Shown here: positions 26,503-35,925 of the stretch, piece after piece
Layout: each line of letters begins with the position of its first letter
How positions within the stretch are numbered: the first letter of the stretch is position 1
Assembly: GCA_963849485.1 (NCBI GenBank)
Contig: CAWKIF010000079.1
Coordinates: forward strand, 202,655 to 266,654
Origin: CAVTWJ01 sp963849485
GTDB lineage: Bacteria > Oederibacteriota > Muellerivitia > Muellerivitales > Muellerivitaceae
Length of the DNA stretch: 64,000 nt
Direction of reading: 5' to 3'
The notes under the pieces: model-generated
What the model was told of the DNA's origin: nothing
Database searches by the model: none
What the model saw: only the letters and a program-made list of their open reading frames with translations
Translations under genes and position numbers: made by a program

Positions 26503-27026
26503 TAAAACACCTTGAAGAGAAGGGCTAAGACCAACCCCAAGACCCCGAACATCGACACCGGGAGGAGGACATAAACATAAGCCGATACTTTGGAACAACT
26601 GAGCATTTCGCTGGAACCGACCACTTGAAAGAAAAAAACCGCCAAGGCGGCCCACTTCCCCACCAGGAAGGCCAGGGCCATCGCCGCCAATCCGCCGCAG
26701 GAATAAAAGACCAGCTTTTGCAAGTCCAGGAACGGAAGTTCCGCCCCCAAAAGCGAGGCCGTCAACTGGATGAAGCCCGCCCACAAAAAACCGCTTAAAA
26801 GCACCCCGAAGGGAAGGGCGATCAAGAGGGCCACCGTGACGAAGGCCACGATGGAGAGGGTTCCCCCCGACAGGGCCTCCTGCAGTCCCAGTTCCACTGC
26901 GACCAAAATGGCCGTGAGCGCGGCGAAATTGGAGGCCGGTTGGGAGTCGGTTTCCAGGGCCGCCGCCGAGTAAAACTCGCCGGGCCGGGTCCAAAGCATC
27001 AAGAGTTTTCGGAAATAGTTCTTCAT
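26502..27026 (-). CDS. Yip1-like multi-span membrane protein
   Basis: This 174-residue protein starts with an amphipathic stretch, MKNYFRKLLMLWTRPGEFY, that is typical of bacterial Yip1/DUF1282-type proteins, followed by five membrane segments. The role of these proteins in bacteria is not established. It forms a two-gene unit with the small membrane protein downstream. The upstream gene is closed by a terminator at 27079-27117, so this pair has its own promoter or none that I can see. Confidence 0.65.
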   Translation of the reverse strand: MKNYFRKLLMLWTRPGEFYSAAALETDSQPASNFAALTAILVAVELGLQEALSGGTLSIVAFVTVALLIALPFGVLLSGFLWAGFIQLTASLLGAELPFLDLQKLVFYSCGGLAAMALAFLVGKWAALAVFFFQVVGSSEMLSCSKVSAYVYVLLPVSMFGVLGLVLALLFKVF

Positions 27027-27078
27027 AAGAAGCCCAAGTTTAGCACAAAGATGTTCCCGTCAAGAGCCGGGTCAGGGC

Positions 27079-27117
27079 AAAAAAAAGCGCCCTCCCCCGC
27101 GAGGGAGAGGGCGCTTT
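27079..27117 (-). terminator. Rho-independent terminator of the acidic-protein gene
   Basis: On the minus strand the stem AAAGCGCCCTC pairs with GAGGGCGCTTT (27084-27094 with 27107-27117) and is followed by a run of eight T (27079-27086). It is placed right after the stop codon at 27131. Confidence 0.9.
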
Positions 27118-27130
27118 CAACCATGCGTTA

Positions 27131-27541
27131 TTAATCGCCGAGGCGTTCGATCGCCTCGTCCCAGGCGTCGTCCAGGTCATCCACATCCCCCTCGTTGATG
27201 ACTTCCACGAGAAGTTTGCGCAGGCGGGGCGCCAAGGCCTCATCCATGTCGTTTTCCTGGAGAATTTCTTTCACTTCATCCAGGGTCAGGTTTTCGAGGA
27301 AATCCTCGGCTTCGGCTTGGAAAAGTTTCTTGCGGTCCGAGTCGGAGGCTTTAGTAGGAGAATCCTCGTCATCCTCCTCGTCGTCATCGTCATCCTCTTC
27401 ATCTTCTTCGGCTTCGTCGAGGCCGATGGTCTCCTCTTCGTCCTCGTCCTCATCTTCCTCATCATCCTCCAGCTCATCCTCTTCTTCGACGGAATCTTCG
27501 TCGTCATTTAACTCGTCATCATGGCGGCGTTTGGGTGACAC
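27131..27541 (-). CDS. Highly acidic protein of unknown function
   Basis: This 136-residue protein has about 65 N-terminal residues made almost only of Asp and Glu with a few others (for example EDEEDDDDDEEDDED). An ordered, helical C-terminal half then follows (LFQAEAEDFLENLTLDEVKEI, LRKLLVEVIN). It is not recognised. Acidic tails of this kind shield basic partners such as RNA polymerase or histone-like proteins. It is followed by a strong terminator and preceded by the large membrane protein at 27638, about 100 bases away. Confidence 0.65.
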   Translation of the reverse strand: MSPKRRHDDELNDDEDSVEEEDELEDDEEDEDEDEEETIGLDEAEEDEEDDDDDEEDDEDSPTKASDSDRKKLFQAEAEDFLENLTLDEVKEILQENDMDEALAPRLRKLLVEVINEGDVDDLDDAWDEAIERLGD

Positions 27542-27637
27542 AGCTTCCCTCCTTGAATTTAAAGGTGGCCCCAGGCAGATGCCGGGGTTGGATGGGCCTC
27601 ATGGTTACCTGTGGAGGTACCCGCTGTCAACAGAAAC

Positions 27638-29416
27638 TCAACCGCCCAAATCCCGGTGCCGGCGCAAATTTTCCCATATGTTACGATCCACGATTTCCAC
27701 CCCGGTAAAGCGGGCCAAGGCCTGGGCTTCCCGGCTGGTATCACAGGTGACCATCAACAAACCGCGGTGGCAAAATTCCGACTTCATGATATGCCCAAAC
27801 TCGCTTACCTGTTCCTGGGACACTCTTTCCCCCGCGGGATACTGCAGGGCCATCACGGCGAATTTTCCCCCCGTCACCGGATGGGGATGTTCCGCCACCG
27901 CCACCACCGCCCCGCCCGGAGCCCGTCGGATGCGCGAAACCTGGAAACCCATGCTTTTCAAGAACTGGTCCACCTCTTCCTGGAAGGCCAGGATCGACAT
28001 GGAGCTCAAATCCATCACCACGCCCCGCTCATCCACCACCCGGATCTGCCAGCGGGTCTCGTAGGGAGGGCCTTCAAGGAGTTCCCGCAGTTTTTTGCCA
28101 TCCACCAGGTCCACGGCTAAATTCCGGGAAATATTGCGGGCTTCCTCAGTGTATTCGGAGGTCACGAAATAGATCCCCCTCCGGCAGGATTCTTCCCGGG
28201 CGACTTCATCCAGTTCCCTCACCAGGTCGGCGTGTACCTGGGCCGCGGCAGGAAATTGGCGGGCCAGAACCAGGAAACTTCCGCCCAAAACCGGGTGGGT
28301 AAAATCCGCCTGGACCTGGAGGGTTCCGCCGGGCACCTTCTTCACCCGGGCCGACTCAAAACCCATCTTGGTCAGCAACCCCACGATCAGGCTTTGAAAC
28401 TGGGCCAGGGGCATGTCGTTGAGCTGGCGGTTCTTGAGGGTGTCGATGGGGACGATCTCGTCCAGGGGAGGAGGCTCTGCGGGCTTCTCCCAGCCATCCT
28501 CTTTTTTTACAACAGGGGTTTCATAACGCACATTCAATTTAGGGGCGTTTTCCCTGAGTTTCTCCAAAAGTCGGGCCGTCTTGCTCTCCCCCTCGGGGAT
28601 AGGCTCCACCTCCATGCCGTCGTTGTAACGGAAATCAAACGAGGACAACACCTTGAAGGGGCTTAATTTTTTCTTATCAAGTTGGGCGTAGACTTCCCGG
28701 GTGGCCCGGACGCTCAAGACCGGCCCATCGTAATACTTGGCTTTCCCGCTGATGAATTGCATCATCCCATCCACAATGACCGCGGGAATGCTTTCGGACA
28801 GCGTGAAAACCAAATCCGTTATGGCAAGGGTATCCACCAGCAATTTATCGCGGAAAAGCTTGAAGTTGACGTCCACATTCCCTCCCTGCTCGGTATTGAA
28901 CCGCGCGGTGTTGAACCGGACCCTTGGGACGGTATCGGTTACGTGAATAGACATGATGTCCAACCCCTGGATTTTTTCAGCGGCAAAATAGCGAAACACC
29001 TCATCAAAATTACCCATGGCTCCTTTGCGCAATAAATCGCGTTTTTCATCCATACGATGGCGTTGATAGCGGATTTCGTCATGATCCTTCTTCTTTTTTT
29101 CTTCCTGAAGGTTGGCGAAGCGGAAAAACAGGCTTAATAAAATGATCATCGCAAAACCGCCGATCATCAAGCCCGGCACGGGATTCGCCTCGGTGTAAGC
29201 CCAAAAGTCGTTGAAAAAGGTTCGAACCACCCCAAGCAAAAAACCAAACCAAAGGAGGATGAGCAAAAAGAGGATCAGCGCGGCCGCGGCCAAGCCCCCG
29301 AACTCGGCCTCCGCTTCGGAGTGGCCCTGGGCCAAGAGGGTTTGCCTGACATGTCGGGCCCCGGGCAGGAGGAGCAGTTTGGATTTGATCGTCTCGAAAT
29401 TCATAACTCGAATCAT
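27638..29416 (-). CDS. Membrane protein with two degenerate Mrr-like domains
   Basis: This 592-residue protein has two membrane segments near residues 41-65 and 80-101, a basic linker, a middle domain (about 130-300), and then two related domains (about 337-448 and 475-588). Each of these resembles the Mrr-type restriction endonuclease fold: FQSLIVGLLTKMGFESARV with GIYFVTSEYTEEARN and VDLVDGKKLRELL, and again FQEEVDQFLKSMGFQVSRI with GLLMVTCDTSREAQA. The PD-(D/E)xK residues are missing in both (GTLQVQA and LVLARQF; AVVAVAE and AVMALQY). Enzymatic cutting is therefore unlikely. The start may be the ATG at 29404. Confidence 0.6.
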   Translation of the reverse strand: MIRVMNFETIKSKLLLLPGARHVRQTLLAQGHSEAEAEFGGLAAAALILFLLILLWFGFLLGVVRTFFNDFWAYTEANPVPGLMIGGFAMIILLSLFFRFANLQEEKKKKDHDEIRYQRHRMDEKRDLLRKGAMGNFDEVFRYFAAEKIQGLDIMSIHVTDTVPRVRFNTARFNTEQGGNVDVNFKLFRDKLLVDTLAITDLVFTLSESIPAVIVDGMMQFISGKAKYYDGPVLSVRATREVYAQLDKKKLSPFKVLSSFDFRYNDGMEVEPIPEGESKTARLLEKLRENAPKLNVRYETPVVKKEDGWEKPAEPPPLDEIVPIDTLKNRQLNDMPLAQFQSLIVGLLTKMGFESARVKKVPGGTLQVQADFTHPVLGGSFLVLARQFPAAAQVHADLVRELDEVAREESCRRGIYFVTSEYTEEARNISRNLAVDLVDGKKLRELLEGPPYETRWQIRVVDERGVVMDLSSMSILAFQEEVDQFLKSMGFQVSRIRRAPGGAVVAVAEHPHPVTGGKFAVMALQYPAGERVSQEQVSEFGHIMKSEFCHRGLLMVTCDTSREAQALARFTGVEIVDRNIWENLRRHRDLGG

Positions 29417-29477
29417 CCCCGAGCGGATTGGAAAGACGCCGGGTTCATGTTAAAGTCGCCAACCAAGGGAGGCAAGC

Positions 29478-30158
29478 ATGGATTTCATGAAACGGCTTGA
29501 GAAAATCATGGGGAAACTGCGGGGACCGGGCGGCTGCCCCTGGGACCGCAAACAAACCCACAAGAGCCTGAAGCCCTATCTTTTGGAAGAAGCCCACGAG
29601 GTCTTGGAAGCCATCGATTCAGGCGACACGGAACACTTGAGGGAGGAATTGGGCGATTTACTTTTGCAGGTAGTGTTTCACGCCCAATTGGCCAAAGAAA
29701 AACACAAATTCAACTTTCAAGAAGTGGCCCAAACCATCGGTGACAAGCTTTTGCGCCGCCACCCGCATGTCTTCGGAAAATCAAGCCGGAAAATCAGCGA
29801 CATCAACCGCAAATGGGAAGAGCTGAAAAGGGAGGAAAAGCCCAACCGCAAGTCGGCCCTGGACGGCCTGCCCCATACCCTGCCCGCGCTTTTAAGGGCC
29901 CAGCGCATGCACGAAAAGATCACCAAAAACACTCCCTCCCCCAACGGGAAGACCTACCGGGAACTGCAAACCGCCTGGAGGAACCTGCAAGAAGGCATGA
30001 AGGGGTCGCAATTATCCAAGGAAAAAGCGGCGGGGGAATTCCTGCTGAAATTCGCCCAGTACGCCCATGATGAGGATATTCACGCGGAGATGGTCTTAAA
30101 AAAAGCGACATCGACGTTCGAGAAAAACTTCAAGAAATCAGAAAAGAAACCAGTTTAG
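29478..30158 (+). CDS. mazG: Nucleoside triphosphate pyrophosphohydrolase
   Basis: This 226-residue MazG-like protein has the active-site pattern EEAHEVLEAID with ELGDLLLQVVFHAQ in the first domain, which hydrolyses NTPs to NMPs and pyrophosphate. The C-terminal half is a degenerate second domain (AAGEFLLKFAQYAHDED), and the whole is shorter than E. coli MazG. It is one of few plus-strand genes in this half. Its start lies 61 bases from the divergent gene start at 29416, so a shared promoter region is likely. Confidence 0.88.
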   Translation: MDFMKRLEKIMGKLRGPGGCPWDRKQTHKSLKPYLLEEAHEVLEAIDSGDTEHLREELGDLLLQVVFHAQLAKEKHKFNFQEVAQTIGDKLLRRHPHVFGKSSRKISDINRKWEELKREEKPNRKSALDGLPHTLPALLRAQRMHEKITKNTPSPNGKTYRELQTAWRNLQEGMKGSQLSKEKAAGEFLLKFAQYAHDEDIHAEMVLKKATSTFEKNFKKSEKKPV

Positions 30159-30182
30159 GAAAATTCGAGTTCCCGCCACGAA

Positions 30183-30860
30183 CTATTGTTTAGCCTGGTA
30201 TACCTTCATTTCCGGAAAGGCCAGGGCGGTCAAGGACCCTCCGTAAACGCATCCCGTATCCAGATTGATCCTATCCCTGGTCAAATCCAGCGTTTCCACC
30301 GGGGTATGGCCATGAACGATCTTTTTGGAGGTCGGGCGGGGATCCTGTAAAAATTTGCGACGAATCCATAAGAGGTCATCCTGTTCCTGTTTGTCCAATG
30401 GCGAATCGAGATTAACACCCGCGTGGCAAAAGAAATAATCCGGCGTCTCGTAGGTAAGGGGCAGTGAGTTGAAAAACTCCGCGTGCGAGGGCGGGATATT
30501 GGACTGGAGTACCATGTGGGCCCCTTCCCCCCTGACCTCGTCCATTTTTTCAGGCGGGACATAGGATTGAAGCGTCTGCAAGCCGCCGTTCAAGAGCCAG
30601 TTGGAAGCGGTCATGGAGTTGGGGGTGCCCAGCCATTCCAGAAGCATTTGCTCGTGGTTGCCCCTGAGGAAACGCCAGTTGGGCTGTTGGTTTTTCAAAA
30701 GGTAATCCAAGACGCCCTTGCTGTCGGGGCCGCGGTCGATGTAATCCCCCAGAAAGACGACCTCATCCTCCGGCTTGAGGGGCAGCTGGCCGATTAAATC
30801 CGTCAAAGCCTTCAAACAGCCGTGGATGTCGCCGATGGCGTAAATCAATTCCCTCTCCAA
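30183..30860 (-). CDS. Metallophosphatase, Ser/Thr protein phosphatase (PrpA-like) type
   Basis: This 225-residue protein has the dinuclear metal motifs GDIHGC, GDYIDRGP, GNHEQM, FCHAGVN and VHGHTPV in the expected order. The family covers protein phosphatases and dinucleoside polyphosphate hydrolases (ApaH); the length and motif spacing are closer to bacterial PrpA-like phosphatases. It converges on mazG with 24 bases between stops. The substrate is not determined by the sequence. Confidence 0.85.
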   Translation of the reverse strand: MERELIYAIGDIHGCLKALTDLIGQLPLKPEDEVVFLGDYIDRGPDSKGVLDYLLKNQQPNWRFLRGNHEQMLLEWLGTPNSMTASNWLLNGGLQTLQSYVPPEKMDEVRGEGAHMVLQSNIPPSHAEFFNSLPLTYETPDYFFCHAGVNLDSPLDKQEQDDLLWIRRKFLQDPRPTSKKIVHGHTPVETLDLTRDRINLDTGCVYGGSLTALAFPEMKVYQAKQ

Positions 30861-30872
30861 TCTGATGGGCGG

Positions 30873-32153
30873 TTAAGCCCTTCGACGGGCCCTTAAGGGC
30901 TCAGCCGCCAAATCACGGGAAAACCAATAGGCCCCCCATTGACTCAATCCCAGCAGCACCAAAGCGACCCTCAGGCCCACATCCCCAAATTGGTAAAGAC
31001 CAAACCAGAAAAGGGCCAAGCCCAGGAGGCGTCCTAATGCCAATGGTAGCTCACGCAGGGTGAAATATTCCAGCTTCCTCTGCTTGGAATCCCGCTCGCG
31101 CTCGATCACATTGAAGGAAATGGCCCCAAATCCGATCTGGTACCAAGTGGCCCCGATGGAGTAAAGGATCGCGAAAACCAATAGGGTCAGGGCGCCCATG
31201 CTCATAGCGAGGATCAGGGTGGAAAGGATGATCAAGAGGGAGGACCAGGCCATCCCCGCCTTCCTTTTCTGGTAACCCTCCCACCGAGAGAGCACATAGG
31301 CCGTCACGACCGCCAAAAAGGTTGAGAGGGTGTTGAAATTCCCCACTGCCAATTCGTTGTTCCAGACCTTGTAAACAAAAAGGCTCATCACAAACCAGAA
31401 AACTCCGCCTCGAATGCCAGAAAAGAACCAGGCCGTCAGCAAGCCTTTCCAATCCCGGCTCCATTCATATCCCAAAACCTTGCGGACATTAAAACCGGCA
31501 GTGATATGGGGCACTTTCAAGCGGAAGCTTTGAAAGATCAACCCGATATAGATAAGAAGAGTGAACCCGAAAATCAGGTAATATCCGACGAGGGAAACAT
31601 TTAAGGAACCCAACCCCGTATTAAAGGAGGCGATGACCCAGCCCGCCAGCATGGGGGCGGGAATCTTCATGATGGAACTGAGGAGGAGGTAGAGGGAGAA
31701 GAAGTAGTCTCGGTCCTTAGGGATCGTCAGGTCCATCGTGAGGGCGTGCTGGCCCAGATAGTAGAACCCGATAGCCAGACCGCTCAAGATCCCCAAAGCC
31801 ACGGCATGCTCTGCGGCCGCTTCACGAAGAATCAGGACCGTCAAAAGAAGCAAACTATAGAAGAAAAATCCCAATTGATAGGAAATCCGGTGGCCAAAGC
31901 GGGGGGACAAGGCCCCGCCCACCCAAAACCCGACCGGCACGAAAACGAATTGGATGATGTTGAAGGGCAGGACCACATTCCAATCCTGGTGCTGGCGGAA
32001 AAGAAAGACGTTAATAAAAACGGAGGAGAGGGCGAAGGTGAAATCGTAAAGGGCGATCATCCAGATGAGGGTTTTGGCGTTGTTGGGAAGGTGCTTGCGG
32101 ACACCCAAGAACTTGTCCAAAAACTTATAAACATAGGAAAAAAACAGTTCCAA
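30873..32153 (-). CDS. Major facilitator superfamily transporter
   Basis: This 426-residue protein has twelve membrane helices and a basic C-terminus (RARRRA). The MFS loop motif near residues 80-90 is GALSPRFGHRISY. No substrate can be named; similar proteins are often annotated as general MFS carriers. It ends 13 bases before the phosphatase start and is co-directional, so the two may be one unit. A terminator for the upstream gene lies just before its start. Confidence 0.75.
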   Translation of the reverse strand: MELFFSYVYKFLDKFLGVRKHLPNNAKTLIWMIALYDFTFALSSVFINVFLFRQHQDWNVVLPFNIIQFVFVPVGFWVGGALSPRFGHRISYQLGFFFYSLLLLTVLILREAAAEHAVALGILSGLAIGFYYLGQHALTMDLTIPKDRDYFFSLYLLLSSIMKIPAPMLAGWVIASFNTGLGSLNVSLVGYYLIFGFTLLIYIGLIFQSFRLKVPHITAGFNVRKVLGYEWSRDWKGLLTAWFFSGIRGGVFWFVMSLFVYKVWNNELAVGNFNTLSTFLAVVTAYVLSRWEGYQKRKAGMAWSSLLIILSTLILAMSMGALTLLVFAILYSIGATWYQIGFGAISFNVIERERDSKQRKLEYFTLRELPLALGRLLGLALFWFGLYQFGDVGLRVALVLLGLSQWGAYWFSRDLAAEPLRARRRA

Positions 32154-32171
32154 TGGAGTTCCTTAATAAAG

Positions 32172-32197
32172 CAAAAGCGGGGCGGACCCCGCTTTTG
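32172..32197 (-). terminator. Hairpin terminator after the AsmA-like gene
   Basis: A perfect 11-bp stem CAAAAGCGGGG/CCCCGCTTTTG encloses a four-base loop (32183-32186), with TTTTGCTTTATT on the minus-strand side. It lies 26 bases beyond the stop of the AsmA-like gene and 18 bases before the MFS start. Confidence 0.75.
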
Positions 32198-32222
32198 GAA
32201 TCATTCGTTTTACTGATCTTAA

Positions 32223-34533
32223 TTAATGGAAAAGACCCTTCAAGGCATTCCCCAGATTTCCACCCTGCTGTTGAATGACTTGCTGGGCGGCTTGGCCCAG
32301 GATCTGGCCCGCGTTTTTCTTAACGTTATTGACCAGCCGGTCCGGCACCCATTGGTAATGGTTATCGGCGGCGGGACCGGTAAATTTGAAATCCGCGGGG
32401 ATGTTTCCGCTTCCGTCCGCGGCCCAATCCAGGTTGAATTTGTCCCGGTATTGGGCTGGGATCTGCCCCTTAATGGCGTCGGAATTAACGTAATCCTTAT
32501 GTAAGTCGCATTGAATCGTCATGTCGGGCGTGTAGGCTCCGTCGGCGTTGATCCCTCCCTGGATGCGCATGGCGCCTACCTTCTCGCTCGTGTTGGCAGT
32601 GTAGGAGAAAACCTTGTTTTTCATGGCCAGCGTGCCATCGATCTTGTCGAAGGTAATCTCGTCACTCGGGTCCTTAACCGCGCTGTTGATCGCCTTGATG
32701 GCGGCCAACCCTTTGACCTTGGCTTTCACCAGGCTGTAGTTTCCCGCCCCGACTTGGCTGGCCATCACGAGATCTCCCGAGACGCCCCGCCCATACCCGG
32801 CATAGGCCAGGTTCATCGAACCATAGAGCTTATCTTTGTAGGCTGAAAAATCCTTCTTGGTCACGTAGGCATCAATGCTGGCGTCTATGGTCTTCTGGGC
32901 GTCGACCCCGGTGAGGCGCATGGCGTAGGTGTAACTGGGGATTAGACCTAGCGTCAATGTAACGCCCGCCAACCCCGTCCCGTCGAATGTTTGGAAATTG
33001 GCCCCAGGTATCCGGATCGAACTTCCAGCGAGATAAATCACACTGTTGAGTTTTTCCAGGTAAGGCTCATTCGGCAGAGTGATGGAAATATCCTTCAACG
33101 CAACCTGGCCGTTGTAAGTGAAAGGCGTGGCCTTAACCTTGGAAGCGGTAAAAGAGACATTGAGTGCGATATTTCCGCCAAAAGCGACCTTCTTCAAACG
33201 GGGGACCATGTCAGAAACCCCCTTGAGGGGCAGATCCTTCGACTGCACCTTACAGCTCCAGAGCCCCGAGTCGGGATAATGGAAGGAACCATCCACTTCC
33301 CAGTCCTGGTAAATCATGCTAAAGGAGGGGACCTCAAAGGAGTTCGTCTTCTTGATGCTCTTGAAATTGATTTTACAGGTGGTCTTGGCGGTCTTGGCGA
33401 AGACATCCTGGTACTGGATCACTAGGTCCGTTCCGTCCGCTGTGCCGGAAAGTTCAAGTCCGTCTCTCATGCTTCCCGTCAGGTGAAAACTTACCAGGGC
33501 CGGGCCGGTTAGGGTGAGTCCGGGAGGCATTGCGGAAAGGCTGCGGGGTACCAACCCTGAAAACTTCAGCATATCCAGGCTAGCTTCCCCATCCATGCTG
33601 GGAGTGAAATTATCCGTCATGGTGGAGGCATCCCCCGAGAGCTTGAAACCCAAATCGTTGACGCTTCCCTTCAAATCCAGTCCCTTGATGCTCTGGCTGG
33701 ACAGGAAATAACGGCAGGAGCCGCCCATGGAAAACTGATAGGTCATCTTGTTGTACTCAAAGGGGGTGCTGAGGGTAAAGGTCGTCTTCCCCCCCCACCA
33801 GGGAAACATTGTTGATATGAAAATTGAAATCGCTCAGGTTGTAGCGTTGGGCAGGCGAAACGCTCTCATCCAAATAGACCATCTTTCCATGGATGATATT
33901 CAACCCATCCACAGTGACGTTGAGGGAGGATTTGGACGATGGTTTGGCGGACTGGGTCGTCTCTGCCCAGGCCTGGCCCATCAAGGGGAAATAGAAGGCC
34001 TCATTTTCAGATTGAGTTACGGGCATTTCGGCGTGTTTCTTGGATTTTTTCTTCGATTTTGCCTTTCCCTTCACCGCGGGAATGGCATTCGCCGGGGCCG
34101 GGGCAGTCGCAGCTTGGGCGGATTCCCCCCCGGTCATATCGCTGAAATTAAAGGAGTTGAGGCCCCTCCGTTCCACCAGGATATCCGGCTGATTGAGAAC
34201 GATTTCTTTAAGGGAGACCTGGCCCCAGAGGAGGGGCAGGAGATGATAGGAGATGGAAATATCTTTGGCGTTCAACAAGGGCTGGGCCGCCCAGCCCGAC
34301 CGGTTCGATATCACCAAGTTTTTGACGTCAAACCCGCTCAAAACGTTGAAACTAACCTCCCCCACGGAAACCTTGTGGTGAATGGCTGCCGAGAGCTTCT
34401 CGGTAACCAGGGCCTTCATCTTGGCGGGCGGAAGAAGAATAGGGATGGCGATGGCCGCGATCACCAACAGCAGGACGAAAAGCCCTGCCAAGACCCCAAT
34501 TCCCATCAGGATAAACTTCATTAACTTGTTCAT
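32223..34533 (-). CDS. AsmA-like lipid-bridge family protein, frameshifted at a G8 tract
   Basis: The repaired product is about 769 residues. It begins with an N-terminal membrane anchor from the ATG at 34533 (MNKLMKFILMGIGVLAG), followed by the AsmA start domain (HHKVSVGEVSFNVLSGFDVKNL, LSDFNFHINNVSL) and a long beta-rich body ending in a C-terminal Phe-His. AsmA-family proteins span the periplasm and carry phospholipid to the outer membrane. The frame changes at a run of eight G on the minus strand (33789-33796 region). Seven G would keep the frame open (VGG-KTTFTL), so the tract is either a sequencing indel or a phase-variable switch. Confidence 0.75.
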
Positions 34534-34621
34534 GGCACCCTCTTTGATCGTTGGATTGGCCTCATATTTTAGCCGGGTTCGCCTCAATTGGAAGGAGTGG
34601 CTCGATTACAGGTGAATAAAT

Positions 34622-34654
34622 AAAAAAGCGGGAGGCTTTCGCTCCCGCTTTTTT
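34622..34654 (-). terminator. recA terminator, symmetrical
   Basis: The stem AAAAAAGCGGGAG/CTCCCGCTTTTTT (34622-34634 with 34642-34654) has T runs on both strands. It lies 35 bases beyond the recA stop codon and can also serve transcription from the other side. Confidence 0.9.
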
Positions 34655-34688
34655 ATTTGCATATTCAATAGTTTAGGCAGAAAACAAG

Positions 34689-35798
34689 TTATTTGCGGAC
34701 AGCCACCTTCTGTTTTTCAGCTTCTTTGGCCTTTTCCGCTTCCTTGGGTTTCTCCCCCTCTTTCTTGGCCTCGGGTTTTTCTTTTCCCTCGGGAACGGCC
34801 CCGGGCATCGGAAGCAGACCCGTCTTTTCCTTGATCTTTTTCTCGATTTCCTTAGCCATCTCGGGATGTTCCTTCAAGAACTGCTTGGCGGCGTCCCGGC
34901 CCTGGCCCAGCTTGGTCTCTCCGTAGGAAAGCCAGGTTCCGCTCTTGTCCACGATCTCTTTCTCGACCCCGACATCCAGAAGGGCCCCTTCTTTGGAGAT
35001 TCCCTCGCCGAAAATGATGTCGAACAGGCCTTCCTTGAAGGGCTGGGCGGTCTTGTTCTTGACCACCTTGACCTTGCTTCGGTTTCCGATGTTCTGGTCC
35101 CCCACCTTGATGGACTCTACCCGGCGAACTTCCAGCCGCATGGAGGCGTAGAATTTGAGCGCCCGCCCGCCCGGGGTGGTCTCGGGGTTGCCGAACATGA
35201 CCCCGATCTTCTCGCGGATCTGGTTGATGAATATGGCGCAGGTATGCGATTTGGAGAGCAGGGCCGTGAGTTTACGCAGGGCCTGGCTCATCAGGCGGGC
35301 CTGGAGACCCACATGGGCGTCTCCCATCTCCCCTTCCAGCTCGGCCCGGGGGGCCAGGGCCGCCACCGAGTCAACCACGATTACGTCGATGGCGCCCGAG
35401 CGGATGAGAGTATCGGCGATTTGGAGGGCTTCCTCGGCCGAATCGGGCTGGGAAATCAAAAGCTCGTCCACGTTCACGCCTAACTTCCGGGCATAGACCG
35501 GGTCCATGGCGTGCTCAGCGTCGATAAAGACCGCCGTGCCCCCGGCCTTCTGGGCCTCGGCCACAATATGGAGGGTCAGGGTGGTTTTACCGGAGGATTC
35601 AGGCCCATAGACCTCCACGATCCGGCCCCGGGGAACCCCCCCGATGCCGGTGGCGATGTCCACCGAGATCGCGCCGGTGGAGATGGATTTCACGTCCTGG
35701 ACCTTGGCCTCCCCCAGGCGCATGATGGCGCCCTTTCCGTGGTCCTTCTCGATCTGCAGGATCGCCATATCCAACGCTCTTTGTCTCTCAGTCGCCAT
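34689..35798 (-). CDS. recA: Recombinase A
   Basis: RecA drives homologous recombination and activates SOS repressor cleavage. The 369-residue protein has the start MATERQRALDMAI, the Walker A motif GPESSGKTTL, MAW-type VFIDAEHAMDP, DNA loop 1 GEMGDAHVGLQARLMS and loop 2 GVMFGNPETTPGG. The C-terminal tail after about residue 328 is unusually rich in Lys and Glu (KPEAKKEGEKPKEAEKA), longer than that of E. coli RecA. GGAGAG is the ribosome site. It has its own promoter and terminator, so it is a single-gene unit. Confidence 0.98.
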   Translation of the reverse strand: MATERQRALDMAILQIEKDHGKGAIMRLGEAKVQDVKSISTGAISVDIATGIGGVPRGRIVEVYGPESSGKTTLTLHIVAEAQKAGGTAVFIDAEHAMDPVYARKLGVNVDELLISQPDSAEEALQIADTLIRSGAIDVIVVDSVAALAPRAELEGEMGDAHVGLQARLMSQALRKLTALLSKSHTCAIFINQIREKIGVMFGNPETTPGGRALKFYASMRLEVRRVESIKVGDQNIGNRSKVKVVKNKTAQPFKEGLFDIIFGEGISKEGALLDVGVEKEIVDKSGTWLSYGETKLGQGRDAAKQFLKEHPEMAKEIEKKIKEKTGLLPMPGAVPEGKEKPEAKKEGEKPKEAEKAKEAEKQKVAVRK

Positions 35799-35836
35799 AG
35801 CCCTCTCCTTATTAATGCCTGATTGAATTTGCGTTT

Positions 35837-35888
35837 ATCCTAGGCTCCCTTTCCAAAGCCGTCAAGAAAAAAGTATACACTCGTATAC
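35837..35888 (-). promoter_or_regulatory. recA promoter with upstream palindrome (candidate LexA box)
   Basis: On the minus strand the -35 TTGACG (35860-35865), a 17-base spacer and the -10 TAGGAT (35837-35842) form a good promoter. Seven bases upstream of the -35 lies GTATAC-ACTC-GTATAC (35873-35888), a 16-bp inverted repeat. RecA is normally under LexA, and this is the only palindrome near the promoter, so it may be the SOS box of this lineage. It does not match the known CTGT-N8-ACAG or GAAC-N4-GTTC forms. Confidence 0.6.
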
Positions 35889-35925
35889 CTTTTGGTTGCT
35901 GCGGGATTATTAGGAAAAAACAGGG

